Shown here piece by piece: positions 26,746 through 34,047 of a stretch of 64,000 nucleotides of DNA. The notes under the pieces were generated by a model. That model was not told where the DNA came from, made no database searches, and saw nothing but the letters and a program-made list of their open reading frames with translations. Where the stretch lies: assembly GCF_015352975.1 (NCBI RefSeq), contig NZ_JACYIZ010000003.1, positions 310,001-374,000 of the forward strand, in the 5' to 3' direction. Made by a program: the position numbers and the translations under genes. Numbering within the stretch: the stretch's first letter is position 1; each line of letters begins with the position of its first letter. The DNA is from Aestuariimicrobium ganziense (GTDB taxonomy: Bacteria > Actinomycetota > Actinomycetes > Propionibacteriales > Propionibacteriaceae).

Positions 26746-27596
26746 CACTTCCTCAACTCGAGCGTGCAGCACTTGACCGAGCCGCCGCCCAGCAGCAGTT
26801 CGGAGAGATCGACCTCGACCACCTGGTGGCCGTGGCTGCGCAGGGCGGCGGCGAACTGGGGTGCCCGGTCGGTCATCACCACGGCGTGGCCGTCGCCGAA
26901 GACGTTCAGTCCCAGGGCTGCGGCCTCGTCCGCGCTCACCTCGATCGCTTCGGGGAAGCGCCGTCGGACGACCGTCTGCGACGACTCGTCGAAGGCGGCC
27001 GGCAGCCAGGCCACCGACTCGCCCACCACCGCCAGGGCGGTGTCGAGGTGGTAGTAGCGCGGGTCGACCAGGCGCAGGCTGGTGACCTCACGATCGAAGA
27101 TCCGGCTGACCTCGCAGTGGGCCTCGGGGCACGTCCGGAAGCCGTGCCCGGCGAGCACCTGGTCGCCGACCAGCCGGAAGTCGCCCTCGCCCTCGTTGAT
27201 GAAGCGCGGCTGGCGGGTCTCGAATCCCAGATCCTCGAGTGCGGCGAGGTAGGCCGGCCCCTCGCCGGCGCGCTCACTGTGCTTGAAGCGTGCCCCGTAG
27301 GCGATGCCGTCGAGCACGAAGGCGCCGTTGGCGGCGTAGACCATGTCGGGCAGCCCGGGCAGTGGCTCGATGGTCTCGACGGTGATGCCCAGGTCGAGGT
27401 AGGCCCGGCGCAGGGTGTGCCACTGCTCGAGCGCGCGCGGGGTGGACACCGGACGCTCGGGATCCATCCACGGGTTGATCGCGTAGTCGACGGTGAAGTG
27501 GGTCGGCGGGCACATCAGCACGCTGGTCGAGCGGGCCGGGCGGGCAGCCAGCGCAGAGCTCACGGGAGAGGTCACGGTGGCGACATCGGTCGTCAT
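26745..27596 (-). CDS. ddaH: Dimethylargininase / amidinotransferase-family hydrolase
   Basis: The 283-residue protein has the guanidino-modifying fold: PPTHFTVDYAINPWMDP, GLPDMVYAANGAFVLDG, INEGEGDFRLVGDQVLAGHG, a catalytic histidine in DPRYYHLDTAL, and the nucleophilic cysteine in GGSVKCCTLEL near the C-terminus. Family members hydrolyse methylarginine or arginine to citrulline-type products. Actinobacterial homologues commonly sit with rocD, as here, so true substrate and product (arginine, dimethylarginine or ornithine-yielding dihydrolase) need testing. It is divergent from an Lrp gene. Confidence 0.8.
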   Translation of the reverse strand: MTTDVATVTSPVSSALAARPARSTSVLMCPPTHFTVDYAINPWMDPERPVSTPRALEQWHTLRRAYLDLGITVETIEPLPGLPDMVYAANGAFVLDGIAYGARFKHSERAGEGPAYLAALEDLGFETRQPRFINEGEGDFRLVGDQVLAGHGFRTCPEAHCEVSRIFDREVTSLRLVDPRYYHLDTALAVVGESVAWLPAAFDESSQTVVRRRFPEAIEVSADEAAALGLNVFGDGHAVVMTDRAPQFAAALRSHGHQVVEVDLSELLLGGGSVKCCTLELRK

Positions 27597-27640
27597 GGGT
27601 CCATCATCGGCGACGAGGTGTGTCGTCCGGCGGCGTCAGG

Positions 27641-27658
27641 ACGCGCGATTCGGCGCGT
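27641..27658. promoter_or_regulatory. Inverted repeat ACGCGC-N6-GCGCGT, candidate Lrp operator
   Basis: This perfect 6-bp inverted repeat with a 6-bp spacer is centred in the 93-bp gap between ddaH-rocD and the divergent lrp gene. That is the usual place for an autoregulated Lrp/AsnC binding site. Position and symmetry are seen; binding is inferred. Confidence 0.5.
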
Positions 27659-27689
27659 TGAGGGGCGATTCAGACGTAGTTTGTTGCGT

Positions 27690-28118
27690 GTGGACGACAT
27701 CGACCGCGCCATCATCGCTGAACTCAGAGCCGATTCCCGTGCCCCGTACGCGGCCATCGGGGCTGAGGTGGGCCTGAGTGCCTCCGCAACGAAACGCCGC
27801 GTCGACCGAATGGTCGCCGACCGGACGATCCGCCGCTTCACCGTCGACGTCGATCCCGCGGCCGAGGGTGCGGGCACCGAGGCCTACGTCGAACTGTTCT
27901 GCCGCGGGACGATCGCCCCGCACGAGTTGCGTCGGATGCTGCTGGCGATTCCCGAGGTGGTCGAGGCGGGCACGGTGACCGGTGAGGCCGACGCCGTGGG
28001 GGTGCTGCGCGCAGCAGGGGACCAGGAACTGGAGCAGGCGCTGGAGAAGGTGCGGGCCGCGGGATCGGTCGACCACACCAAGTCGTCGGTGGTGCTGTCG
28101 CGGCTGATCACCCGCTAG
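27690..28118 (+). CDS. Lrp/AsnC-family transcriptional regulator
   Basis: The 142-residue protein starts VDDIDRAIIAELRADSR and has the AsnC-type helix-turn-helix (YAAIGAEVGLSASATKRRVDRM), then an RAM-like ligand domain (VEAGTVTGEADAVGVLRA, SVVLSRLITR). It probably senses arginine or a related amino acid and controls the divergent ddaH-rocD pair. The start is GTG 27690; TTG codons just upstream are less likely. The stop overlaps the stop of the convergent membrane protein gene within a shared CTAG. Confidence 0.85.
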   Translation: MDDIDRAIIAELRADSRAPYAAIGAEVGLSASATKRRVDRMVADRTIRRFTVDVDPAAEGAGTEAYVELFCRGTIAPHELRRMLLAIPEVVEAGTVTGEADAVGVLRAAGDQELEQALEKVRAAGSVDHTKSSVVLSRLITR

Positions 28119-28738
28119 TTCTCGGCGACCACCCGGTCGCCGGTGCCGCGTTCGGTGCCGGCACCGGCGCGGCTGGCCGCGACCTCGTCGGCACTGGCCC
28201 GGTCGGCCCAGGCGTAGCCGCCGATCATCGCCACCATCACCACGCCGTTGACCACCGCCACCGCCAGTGCCGCGGTCGGCCAGAAGAGCCCCAGCACGAA
28301 CGAGAGCACGCCCATCGTGGTCACCACCCAGCCAAGCCGGGTGAAGAACGGGGCGACGAAGGCCTTGGCGAACGGGAAGAAGTGGGCGCCGACCGCGAAC
28401 ACGATCACCGACACGCCCAGTTCGGGACGATCCGCCCGATTGGCGAGCAGTCGTCCGACCTGGATGACGGCGATCATCGCCGCGACGCTGGCCAGGTAGA
28501 CCAATCCTGACTTGGGGCCCACCGCCGGCGGCGGCCCGAACCGGCGGGGCACGACCAGCGTCGTCCACAGGTACCAGGCGAAGGCCAGCACCCAGGCCAG
28601 CAACGCGACCATCGGCCACGGATCGGGCAACGCGTTGCGGTTGGAGTGCACGAACACGCTGGCCAGGCTGGCCCCGATGAAGGTGCCCCACACTCGTGGG
28701 TCGGGAATGCGTGCGGCCCCCCGCTGAACCTGGGTCAT
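28115..28738 (-). CDS. Multi-helix membrane protein, unknown function
   Basis: The 207-residue protein has about six transmembrane helices (WGTFIGASLASVFVHSN, MVALLAWVLAFAWYLWT, LVYLASVAAMIAVIQVG, GVSVIVFAVGAHFFPFA, LGWVVTTMGVLSFVLGLFW, LAVAVVNGVVMVAMIGGYAW) and a short charged C-terminus. I do not recognise a named family. The ATG at 28738 has GAGAGG upstream. Its stop overlaps that of lrp (convergent). Confidence 0.6.
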   Translation of the reverse strand: MTQVQRGAARIPDPRVWGTFIGASLASVFVHSNRNALPDPWPMVALLAWVLAFAWYLWTTLVVPRRFGPPPAVGPKSGLVYLASVAAMIAVIQVGRLLANRADRPELGVSVIVFAVGAHFFPFAKAFVAPFFTRLGWVVTTMGVLSFVLGLFWPTAALAVAVVNGVVMVAMIGGYAWADRASADEVAASRAGAGTERGTGDRVVAEN

Positions 28739-28867
28739 CCTCGTCCTCTCGTCGGTGACGGAGACGACCTTGGCACATCGGGGGGCCGACGAGCTCACCG
28801 GCGCGAGCTCACCCTGCCGAACGGCAGAGACGCTTTTCTGTCCGCGCCTTGATGCGACTGACGGCGG

Positions 28868-29035
28868 TCAGCGGCCGAGCAGGCGCGACAGCAGGCCACC
28901 ACCGGACTGCTGCTGGCCCTCGTGGCCACCACACCACTGGCCGGCGGGCACGGAGGCCTTCACCGAGGCGATGTGCTGGCCGCAACCGGCCCAGGTGGTC
29001 TTGCCGCAGGTCTTGCAGGTGACGGGACGGCACAT
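28868..29035 (-). CDS. Small Cys-rich (zinc-ribbon-like) protein
   Basis: This 55-residue protein has MCRPVTCKTCGKTTWAGCGQ at its start and a later WCGG, giving six cysteines, including a CxxC that could hold zinc or act as a thiol switch. Homologues are common, uncharacterised actinobacterial proteins. AGGAGAA precedes the ATG. On this strand the palindrome at 29103-29118 runs directly into TATACT, a good -10 box, so the gene probably belongs to the CstR-like regulon together with the divergent CoA-disulfide reductase. Confidence 0.8.
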   Translation of the reverse strand: MCRPVTCKTCGKTTWAGCGQHIASVKASVPAGQWCGGHEGQQQSGGGLLSRLLGR

Positions 29036-29102
29036 GGGGGTTCTCCTAGGGTTGAGGGGGTGCTGCGAGTTGGCCGGCAGCGCGTTCCGAACGGTTTCGA
29101 GT

Positions 29103-29118
29103 ATACCCCCCGGGGTAT
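29103..29118. promoter_or_regulatory. CsoR/CstR-type operator 1 (ATACCCC-CC-GGGGTAT)
   Basis: This is a perfect 16-bp palindrome in the gap between the small Cys-rich protein gene and the CoA-disulfide reductase gene. It overlaps TATACT on the minus strand and lies just before TAAGGT (29120-29125) on the plus strand, so a bound repressor would block both promoters. The C-run/G-run form matches operators described for the CsoR/CstR repressor family, a member of which is encoded at 30785-31084. Confidence 0.8.
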
Positions 29119-29133
29119 GTAAGGTGTCCAATC

Positions 29134-30759
29134 GTGAGAACAGTCATCATCGGAGGGGTCGCCGGCGGCATGAGCGCGGCGGCCAGGTTGCGTCGCCTGG
29201 TCGAGGACGCCGAGATCATCGTCGTCGAGCGCAGCGGCCACGTCTCGTTCGCCAACTGCGGGCTGCCCTACCACGTCGGGGGCGTGATCGAGCAGCGGGA
29301 CGCCCTGCTGCTGCAGACGCCGGCCTCGCTGGCCGCCCGCTTCGGCATCGACGTGCGGGTGCGTACCGAGGCAGTGAGGATCGACCGCGAGGCACGACGG
29401 GTCCTGGTGCGCGACCTCGCCACCGAGCAGGAGGAGTGGCTCGACTACGACCACCTGGTGCTGTCGCCGGGCGCCCGCCCGGTGCGTCCGCCGATGCCCG
29501 GCATCGAGCGTGCACTGAGCCTGCGCGACGTCGAGGACACCGATGCCATGGTCGCTGCGGTCGCGGACGCCCGGACCGCGGTCGTGATCGGCGGTGGCTT
29601 CATCGGCGTCGAGGTCGCCGAGAACCTGCGCCACCTCGGCCTCGAGGTCACCCTGGTCGAGGCGCTGCCCCAGGTGATGGCGCCGATCGACCCCGAGATG
29701 GCCACACCGGTGCACGCCGAGCTGCGCAAGCACGGCATCGACCTGCGCCTGGGCACCACCGCCGCCGCGATCGGTGAGCGTGACGTCACCCTGGCCGACG
29801 GCCAGACCCTGCCGGCCGACGTGGTCGTGGCCGCGATCGGGGTGCGTCCCGACGTCACCCTGGCCGCGGAGTGCGGCCTCGAGATCGGCGAGCGCGGGGG
29901 CATCGTCACCGACCGCGAGCACCGCACCAGTGACCCGGCCGTCTACGCCGTCGGTGACGCGGTCGAGAAGCGAGACGCCCTCGACGGTTCGGCCGTGCTC
30001 GTGCCGCTCGCCCAGACCGCCAACCTGCAGGGACGACGCGTCGCCGACCACATCGCCGGCCTGCCGGGACGATGCCGGCCGGTGCTCGGCACCTCGATCG
30101 TCAAGGTGTTCGACCTGACCATCGCGGCCACCGGCTGGAACGAGAAGCGACTGCGGGCGGCTGGTCGTCCGCACCGGGTGATCCACACCCACCCCGCCTC
30201 GCACGCCGGCTACTACCCCGGCGCCCAGACCATGGCGCTCAAGCTGTTGGTCGACCCCGAGACCGACGCGATCCTGGGCGCCCAGGGTGTCGGAGGCGAG
30301 GGTGTCGACAAGCGCATCGACGTGATCGCGACCGCGATGACCGGCGGCCTGACCGCCTCGGAACTGGCCGAACTCGAGCTGGCCTACGCCCCGCCGTTCT
30401 CGTCGGCCAAGGACCCGGTCAACCACCTCGGCCACATCGCCGAGAACATCGCCACCGGCACCAGCAGCACCATCCAGTGGCACGAGTTGGACGACGCGCT
30501 CGCTGCGGGGGCGACCCTGCTCGACGTCCGCAGCCAGGGCGAGTTCGACGCGGGCTCGATCCCCGGCGCCGTGCTGGTGCCGGTGGACGAACTGCGCGAG
30601 CGTCGCGACGAACTTCCCGACGGCGACCTGGTCGTCCACTGTGCGGTGGGGATTCGTGGCCACATCGCTGCGCGCATGCTCAGCCAGTGGGGGCGTTCGG
30701 TGCGCAACCTCGACGGCGGCTACCGCACCTGGGGGGCCGGGATGGCCTCGCGCGACTGA
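29134..30759 (+). CDS. CoA-disulfide reductase-like FAD enzyme fused to rhodanese
   Basis: The 541-residue protein is a CoADR-RHD fusion: an FAD motif VIIGGVAGGMSAAARL, redox Cys42 in SFANCGLPY, a second dinucleotide motif AVVIGGGFIGVEVAENL, the YAVGDAVE FAD-contact loop, and a C-terminal rhodanese domain from about residue 455 with active Cys503 in VHCAVGIRG. Such enzymes reduce CoA-disulfide/persulfide or elemental sulfur and pass sulfane sulfur to the rhodanese cysteine. The start is GTG 29134, shortly after a promoter overlapping operator 1. Confidence 0.9.
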   Translation: MRTVIIGGVAGGMSAAARLRRLVEDAEIIVVERSGHVSFANCGLPYHVGGVIEQRDALLLQTPASLAARFGIDVRVRTEAVRIDREARRVLVRDLATEQEEWLDYDHLVLSPGARPVRPPMPGIERALSLRDVEDTDAMVAAVADARTAVVIGGGFIGVEVAENLRHLGLEVTLVEALPQVMAPIDPEMATPVHAELRKHGIDLRLGTTAAAIGERDVTLADGQTLPADVVVAAIGVRPDVTLAAECGLEIGERGGIVTDREHRTSDPAVYAVGDAVEKRDALDGSAVLVPLAQTANLQGRRVADHIAGLPGRCRPVLGTSIVKVFDLTIAATGWNEKRLRAAGRPHRVIHTHPASHAGYYPGAQTMALKLLVDPETDAILGAQGVGGEGVDKRIDVIATAMTGGLTASELAELELAYAPPFSSAKDPVNHLGHIAENIATGTSSTIQWHELDDALAAGATLLDVRSQGEFDAGSIPGAVLVPVDELRERRDELPDGDLVVHCAVGIRGHIAARMLSQWGRSVRNLDGGYRTWGAGMASRD

Positions 30760-30784
30760 GTGCTGCCCGGCCGCTGGGTGGGCC

Positions 30785-31084
30785 TCAGGCCAGCGAGAGG
30801 AACAGCTTCTCCATCTCCTCGGCCGACATCGCCGGCTGGTCGGGGTGGGTCAGGCACTGGCGCATGCCGATCGAGATGGTCTGGTAGCCCGCCCGGTCGA
30901 TCGCCTTGGCCACCGCCGCGATCTGGGTGACGATGTCCTGGCACTCGCGACCCTCTTCGAGCATCTTGATGATGCCGCCGAGCTGTCCCTGGGCGCGCTT
31001 GAGTCGGTTGACGACCTTGGTCATCTCAGCGGGGTCGAGTTGCATGCTGCGAAGTGTACCCCCGGGGGCATTGCGCTCAGCCAT
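30785..31084 (-). CDS. CsoR/CstR-type repressor, persulfide-sensing variant
   Basis: This all-helical CsoR/FrmR-family repressor has KVVNRLKRAQGQLGGIIKML, GRECQDIVTQIAAVAKAID and SIGMRQCL. Counting from the ATG at 31045 (86 residues) the cysteines are 35 and 64, and the position four before the second cysteine is Gly60 where copper-sensing CsoR has histidine. This argues for a dithiol sensor like CstR, which reacts with persulfides, rather than a copper sensor. The ATG at 31084 (99 residues) lies 6 nt after TATATT and 9 nt after operator 3; the ATG at 31045 lies 7 nt after TACACT and 10 nt after operator 2, so both starts may be used as leaderless products. Confidence 0.85.
   Translation of the reverse strand: MAERNAPGGTLRSMQLDPAEMTKVVNRLKRAQGQLGGIIKMLEEGRECQDIVTQIAAVAKAIDRAGYQTISIGMRQCLTHPDQPAMSAEEMEKLFLSLA
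31056..31071. promoter_or_regulatory. CsoR/CstR-type operator 2 (two mismatches)
   Basis: GTACCCC-CG-GGGGCAT differs from the consensus ATACCCC-NN-GGGGTAT at one base in each outer arm. It overlaps TACACT on the minus strand, 7 nt before the ATG at 31045. If the ATG at 31084 is used, this site lies inside the repressor's coding sequence, so it may be a second promoter/operator or chance. Confidence 0.5.
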
Positions 31085-31093
31085 GCGGGGAAT

Positions 31094-31109
31094 ATACCCC
31101 AGGGGGTAT
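31094..31109. promoter_or_regulatory. CsoR/CstR-type operator 3 (ATACCCC-AG-GGGGTAT)
   Basis: The palindrome lies between the repressor gene and the divergent rhodanese/dioxygenase genes. Towards the repressor it runs into TATATT and then 6 nt to the ATG at 31084. Towards the rhodanese genes it ends 4 nt before TAGGCT (31114-31119), a likely -10 box. One site would therefore give autoregulation and control of the sulfur genes. Confidence 0.8.
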
Positions 31110-31178
31110 CTGTTAGGCTGGTCTGGACGCCGGGGTCGAGCCCTGGCACCACGCCACCCACCTGAACAGGAGAGACCC

Positions 31179-31499
31179 ATGGTTCGCGAAGTGACCGTCG
31201 ATGACCTGGCCAAGGCCCATGCCGAAGGAGCCGTCGTGGTCGACTGCCGAGAGCCCCAGGAGTACGTCGAGGGCCACGTGCCCGGCGCCATCCTGATCCC
31301 GTTGTCGCAACTGCCGTCGCGCACCGCCGAGGTGCCCGAGGCCGACATGGTCAACGTCATCTGCCGCAGCGGCAAGCGCAGCCTGGTCGGCGCGCAGGCG
31401 TTGCTCGACGCCGGACGCGACGCCGTCTCGGTCGCCGAGGGCACCTTGGGCTGGATCGCTGCCGGGCACCCCGTCGTCACCGGGATGGAGGCCGGCTGA
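31179..31499 (+). CDS. Single-domain rhodanese
   Basis: The 106-residue protein is one rhodanese domain: VVVDCREPQEYVEGHVPGAI, then Cys62 in VICRSGKRS, and GTLGWIAAGHPVV. The six-residue active loop CRSGKR fits a sulfurtransferase moving sulfane sulfur to thiols. CAGGAGAG lies 4 nt before the ATG. The gene ends 1 nt before the GTG of the persulfide-dioxygenase gene, so they form an operon behind operator 3. Confidence 0.9.
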   Translation: MVREVTVDDLAKAHAEGAVVVDCREPQEYVEGHVPGAILIPLSQLPSRTAEVPEADMVNVICRSGKRSLVGAQALLDAGRDAVSVAEGTLGWIAAGHPVVTGMEAG

Positions 31500-31500
31500 C

Positions 31501-32853
31501 GTGGCGATCACCATCGAGACCATCGAGACCCCCAGCCTGGGTGACCGCAGCTACCTCGTCCACGACGGCACCGTCGCGTTCGTCGTCGACCCCCAGCGCG
31601 ACATCGACCGGGTGCTCGACCTGGCCCGCGAGGCCGGCGTCGAGATCACCCACGTCTTCGAGACCCACATCCACAACGACTACGTCACTGGCGGGTTCGC
31701 GCTGGCCCAGGCCACGGGGGCGGCCTACCACGTCAACGCCGACGATCCGGTGAGCTTCGAGCGCACCCCGATCCGCGACGGTGACGTCGTCGAGGTCAGC
31801 GCTGCGATGCCGGTGCGTGCCGTGCACACCCCCGGGCACACCTTCACCCACCTGTCCTACGTGCTCGAAGGGGACGAGCCGGTGGCCTTCACCGGCGGCT
31901 CGCTGCTGTTCGGTTCGACCGGACGCCCCGACCTGCTCGGCCCTGCGCACACCGATGCCCTGGTGCGCCACCAGCACGCCTCGGCCCACCGACTGGCCGA
32001 GTTGCCCGACGAGACCGCGGTCATGCCGACCCACGGGTTCGGCTCGTTCTGCGCGGCCACCGAGACCAGTGGCGACAGTTCGACCATCGGTCACGAGCGC
32101 CAGGTCAACCCTGCCCTCACCCAGGCCGAGCAGGACTACGTCGCCCAGATCCTGGCCGGGTTGGACGCCTACCCGCGCTACTACGTGCACATGGCCCCGA
32201 GCAACAGCGCCGGGCCGTCGCCGGCCGACCTCGAGACCCCCCAGCGTGCCGACAAGGACGAGTTGCGACGCCGGCTGGAGGCCGGGGAATGGCTGGTCGA
32301 CCTGCGCAGCCGCCAGATGTTCGCCGCCGGTCACGTGCCGGGCACCCTCAACATGGGCGCAGACGGCCAGTTCGTCACCTACCTGGGCTGGCTGATCCCG
32401 TGGGGCACCCCCGTCACTCTGCTCGGGGACGACGTCGAGCAGGTCGCCGAGGCGCAGCGCGACATGCAGCGGATCGGCATGGACGTGCCGGTGGCCCAGG
32501 CCACGGGTCGTCCCGAGGACTGGACCGACGGCGAGTTGGCCACCATCCAGCGGGCCACCTTCGCCGACCTGGCCCAGGTGCGCCACCACCGCGAGGTGGT
32601 CGTTCTGGATGCCCGCCGGGTGCCCGAGCACGCCAAGAGCCACATCGAGGGTGCGATCAACATCCCGATCCACGACGTGCTCGCCCGGCTCGACGAGGTG
32701 CCCCGGGCCGAGGTGTGGGTGCACTGCGCGGGCGGGTACCGGGCCAGCGTGGTCTCGTCGATCCTTGCCGCCAACGGCCACCACGTCGTGCTGGTCGACG
32801 ACAGCTACGACGAGAACGCCAGCAAGGCCGGCCTGCCCCTGGTCGAGGGCTGA
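31501..32853 (+). CDS. CstB-like persulfide dioxygenase-rhodanese fusion
   Basis: The 450-residue protein has a metallo-beta-lactamase domain with His56, His58 and Asp60 in ETHIHNDYVTGG, HTPGHTFTHLSY and MPTHGFGSFC. A degenerate rhodanese domain (WLVDLRSRQMFAAGHVPG) lacking the active cysteine follows, and then a second rhodanese with Cys409 in WVHCAGGYRAS. This MBL-Rhd-Rhd order matches CstB of Staphylococcus, a non-heme iron enzyme that oxidises persulfides to thiosulfate. Its place behind operator 3 fits removal of reactive sulfur. The start is GTG, one base after the upstream stop. Confidence 0.9.
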   Translation: MAITIETIETPSLGDRSYLVHDGTVAFVVDPQRDIDRVLDLAREAGVEITHVFETHIHNDYVTGGFALAQATGAAYHVNADDPVSFERTPIRDGDVVEVSAAMPVRAVHTPGHTFTHLSYVLEGDEPVAFTGGSLLFGSTGRPDLLGPAHTDALVRHQHASAHRLAELPDETAVMPTHGFGSFCAATETSGDSSTIGHERQVNPALTQAEQDYVAQILAGLDAYPRYYVHMAPSNSAGPSPADLETPQRADKDELRRRLEAGEWLVDLRSRQMFAAGHVPGTLNMGADGQFVTYLGWLIPWGTPVTLLGDDVEQVAEAQRDMQRIGMDVPVAQATGRPEDWTDGELATIQRATFADLAQVRHHREVVVLDARRVPEHAKSHIEGAINIPIHDVLARLDEVPRAEVWVHCAGGYRASVVSSILAANGHHVVLVDDSYDENASKAGLPLVEG

Positions 32854-32875
32854 GGCCGGCCTTGCCGGTGGTGAC

Positions 32876-33030
32876 TCAGGCGAACAGGCGGTAGTTGTTC
32901 CAGCCGGGCCCAAGGTTCTTCGGGATGCTTCAGTAGCCGCCGCCGACGAGGTCGAGACGGCCGTCGCCGTTGAAGTCACCGGCGGTGAAGACCGCGGTCC
33001 AGCCGCTCCAGCGTGGCCGGTCTGCTGGGG
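32876..33030 (-). pseudogene. FG-GAP/VCBS repeat protein, C-terminal remnant
   Basis: On the minus strand the frame reads RPRWSGWTAVFTAGDFNGDG then RLDLVGGGY, a calcium-binding FG-GAP repeat, followed by a stop codon. A further in-frame piece IPKNLGPGWNNYRLFA ends at the stop 32876-32878. No upstream part of the gene remains. It is the tail of a secreted repeat protein that has been deleted and has acquired a nonsense codon. Confidence 0.6.
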
Positions 33031-33273
33031 CGATCCGAGATGGACTCCAGATGAACGGAGCGTGAGACTCTTCTGATCGGCGAAACCCCCTGTGAGCGGG
33101 CACTGTTCAGCGCCCGATCCGGTCGGTGTCCACAACGTTCAGCGGCTGAACCGTTCACCGAGATCGCGCAGCGCGCTCGGTCGTCCGAGGGCCGGCAGGT
33201 TTCTCCAGCCTCACCGTGCACGCCCGACGTCACGACCACCCGGCCCACCGTCAGCCGGAGAGCCACGGGCTGC
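33031..33273. other. Non-coding stretch with one short inverted repeat
   Basis: I find no gene here. GTTCAGCGGCTGAAC at 33137-33151 is a 7-bp inverted repeat with one central base. The rest shows no promoter or repeat that I can support; it is probably debris left by loss of the FG-GAP gene. Confidence 0.5.
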
Positions 33274-33483
33274 TCAGTCGGCACGCACCTGGTACTCGCC
33301 GGCCTCGGCCACTGCGGCCTTGACCAGTTCGATGTCGATCGGGCCGTCGGAGTTGATGGCCATCCGTCCGCCGTCGAGCTGCACGTCGACGCCGCGCACC
33401 CCGTCGATGCTCTTGACCTCCTCGGTGACGTGCTTGACGCAGTTGCCACAGGTCATCCCGGTGATGACATAGGTGCTGAGCAT
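33274..33483 (-). CDS. Heavy-metal-associated (CopZ-like) protein
   Basis: The 69-residue HMA domain starts MLSTYVITGMTCGNCVKHV; the MTCGNC motif supplies the two metal-binding cysteines, followed by VDVQLDGGRMAINSDGPID. It should carry Cu(I) or a similar soft metal in the cytosol. GGAGAGGAGAG precedes the ATG. No copper ATPase gene is next to it and no CsoR-type operator precedes it, so its partner must be elsewhere. Confidence 0.85.
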   Translation of the reverse strand: MLSTYVITGMTCGNCVKHVTEEVKSIDGVRGVDVQLDGGRMAINSDGPIDIELVKAAVAEAGEYQVRAD

Positions 33484-33582
33484 GTCTCTCCTCTCCGTCG
33501 GCCCCGCCGGGGGTGGCGAGACCTCACATCACCCCAGCGTAGCTCGCGGGGCATCCAGCGCCGCGACACGCGGACCGCGCGC

Positions 33583-33862
33583 TCGTCCACAGCTGTTGTG
33601 GAAAAGGTGGCGCATATCACAGCCCAGCATGCTGCGCACCCCCTGAACAGCTTTGTCGACGTATGGACGACGATCGTGGTGCCCAACACCCCGATCGGGC
33701 ATGTGATTCCTGCGATAGGAGCATCACGCCTAGTCAAAGGGATGTTCGAGCAAGGTGAATTCTTTCTGCACAGGTGAACGGCTGGTTACCCACAGTTGAC
33801 GTCCGGCGTGTTCCACAGCGGTCCACGCGTGCATCCACTGCATCCACAGGGCCTGTGGAAAA
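33583..33862. promoter_or_regulatory. Cluster of DnaA-box-like sites, two as TCCACA-N5-TGTGGA pairs
   Basis: The 564-bp gene-free stretch before dnaB holds four 9-mers one mismatch from TTGTCCACA or TTATCCACA: TCGTCCACA (33583-33591), TTTTCCACA on the minus strand (33597-33605 and 33854-33862), and TTACCCACA (33786-33794). Two inverted pairs, TCCACA-N5-TGTGGA at 33586-33602 and 33843-33859, have the same 5-bp spacing. Possible roles are DnaA-controlled dnaB expression, a DnaA-titration site or an origin-like element. Binding is inferred. Confidence 0.45.
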
Positions 33863-33890
33863 CTGCCGGTCCATGCACGGTGGGAAGGGG

Positions 33891-33919
33891 TTGCGGGGCT
33901 GGGCCAGGCTGCCTAGGTT
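33891..33919 (+). promoter_or_regulatory. Predicted dnaB promoter
   Basis: TTGCGG (33891-33896) and TAGGTT (33914-33919) are separated by exactly 17 bp. This gives a leader of about 120 nt to the dnaB ATG. It lies 29 bp after the second TCCACA-N5-TGTGGA pair. Confidence 0.5.
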
Positions 33920-34047
33920 GGGCCGCTGAAGAGCCATCCCGTCAGGGTCCTGAGCCAAATTGTCAGGGCCGCGCGCGACAGTGTTGGCATCAAGTCCGGC
34001 GGCACCTGCCAGCTGCCGGAAGGTCGTGAACTCGATGGGGAGGTGCC

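Noticed and set aside
33274..33483. Copper-resistance operon around the CopZ-like gene
   Set aside because: No copper ATPase or oxidase gene is adjacent, no CsoR-type operator precedes the gene, and the nearby CsoR-family repressor lacks the copper histidine.
33484..34047. Chromosomal origin of replication
   Set aside because: DnaA-box-like sites are present, but dnaA, dnaN, gyrB, recF and rpmH are absent, and there is no extended AT-rich unwinding region. I report the sites only as a DnaA-like cluster.
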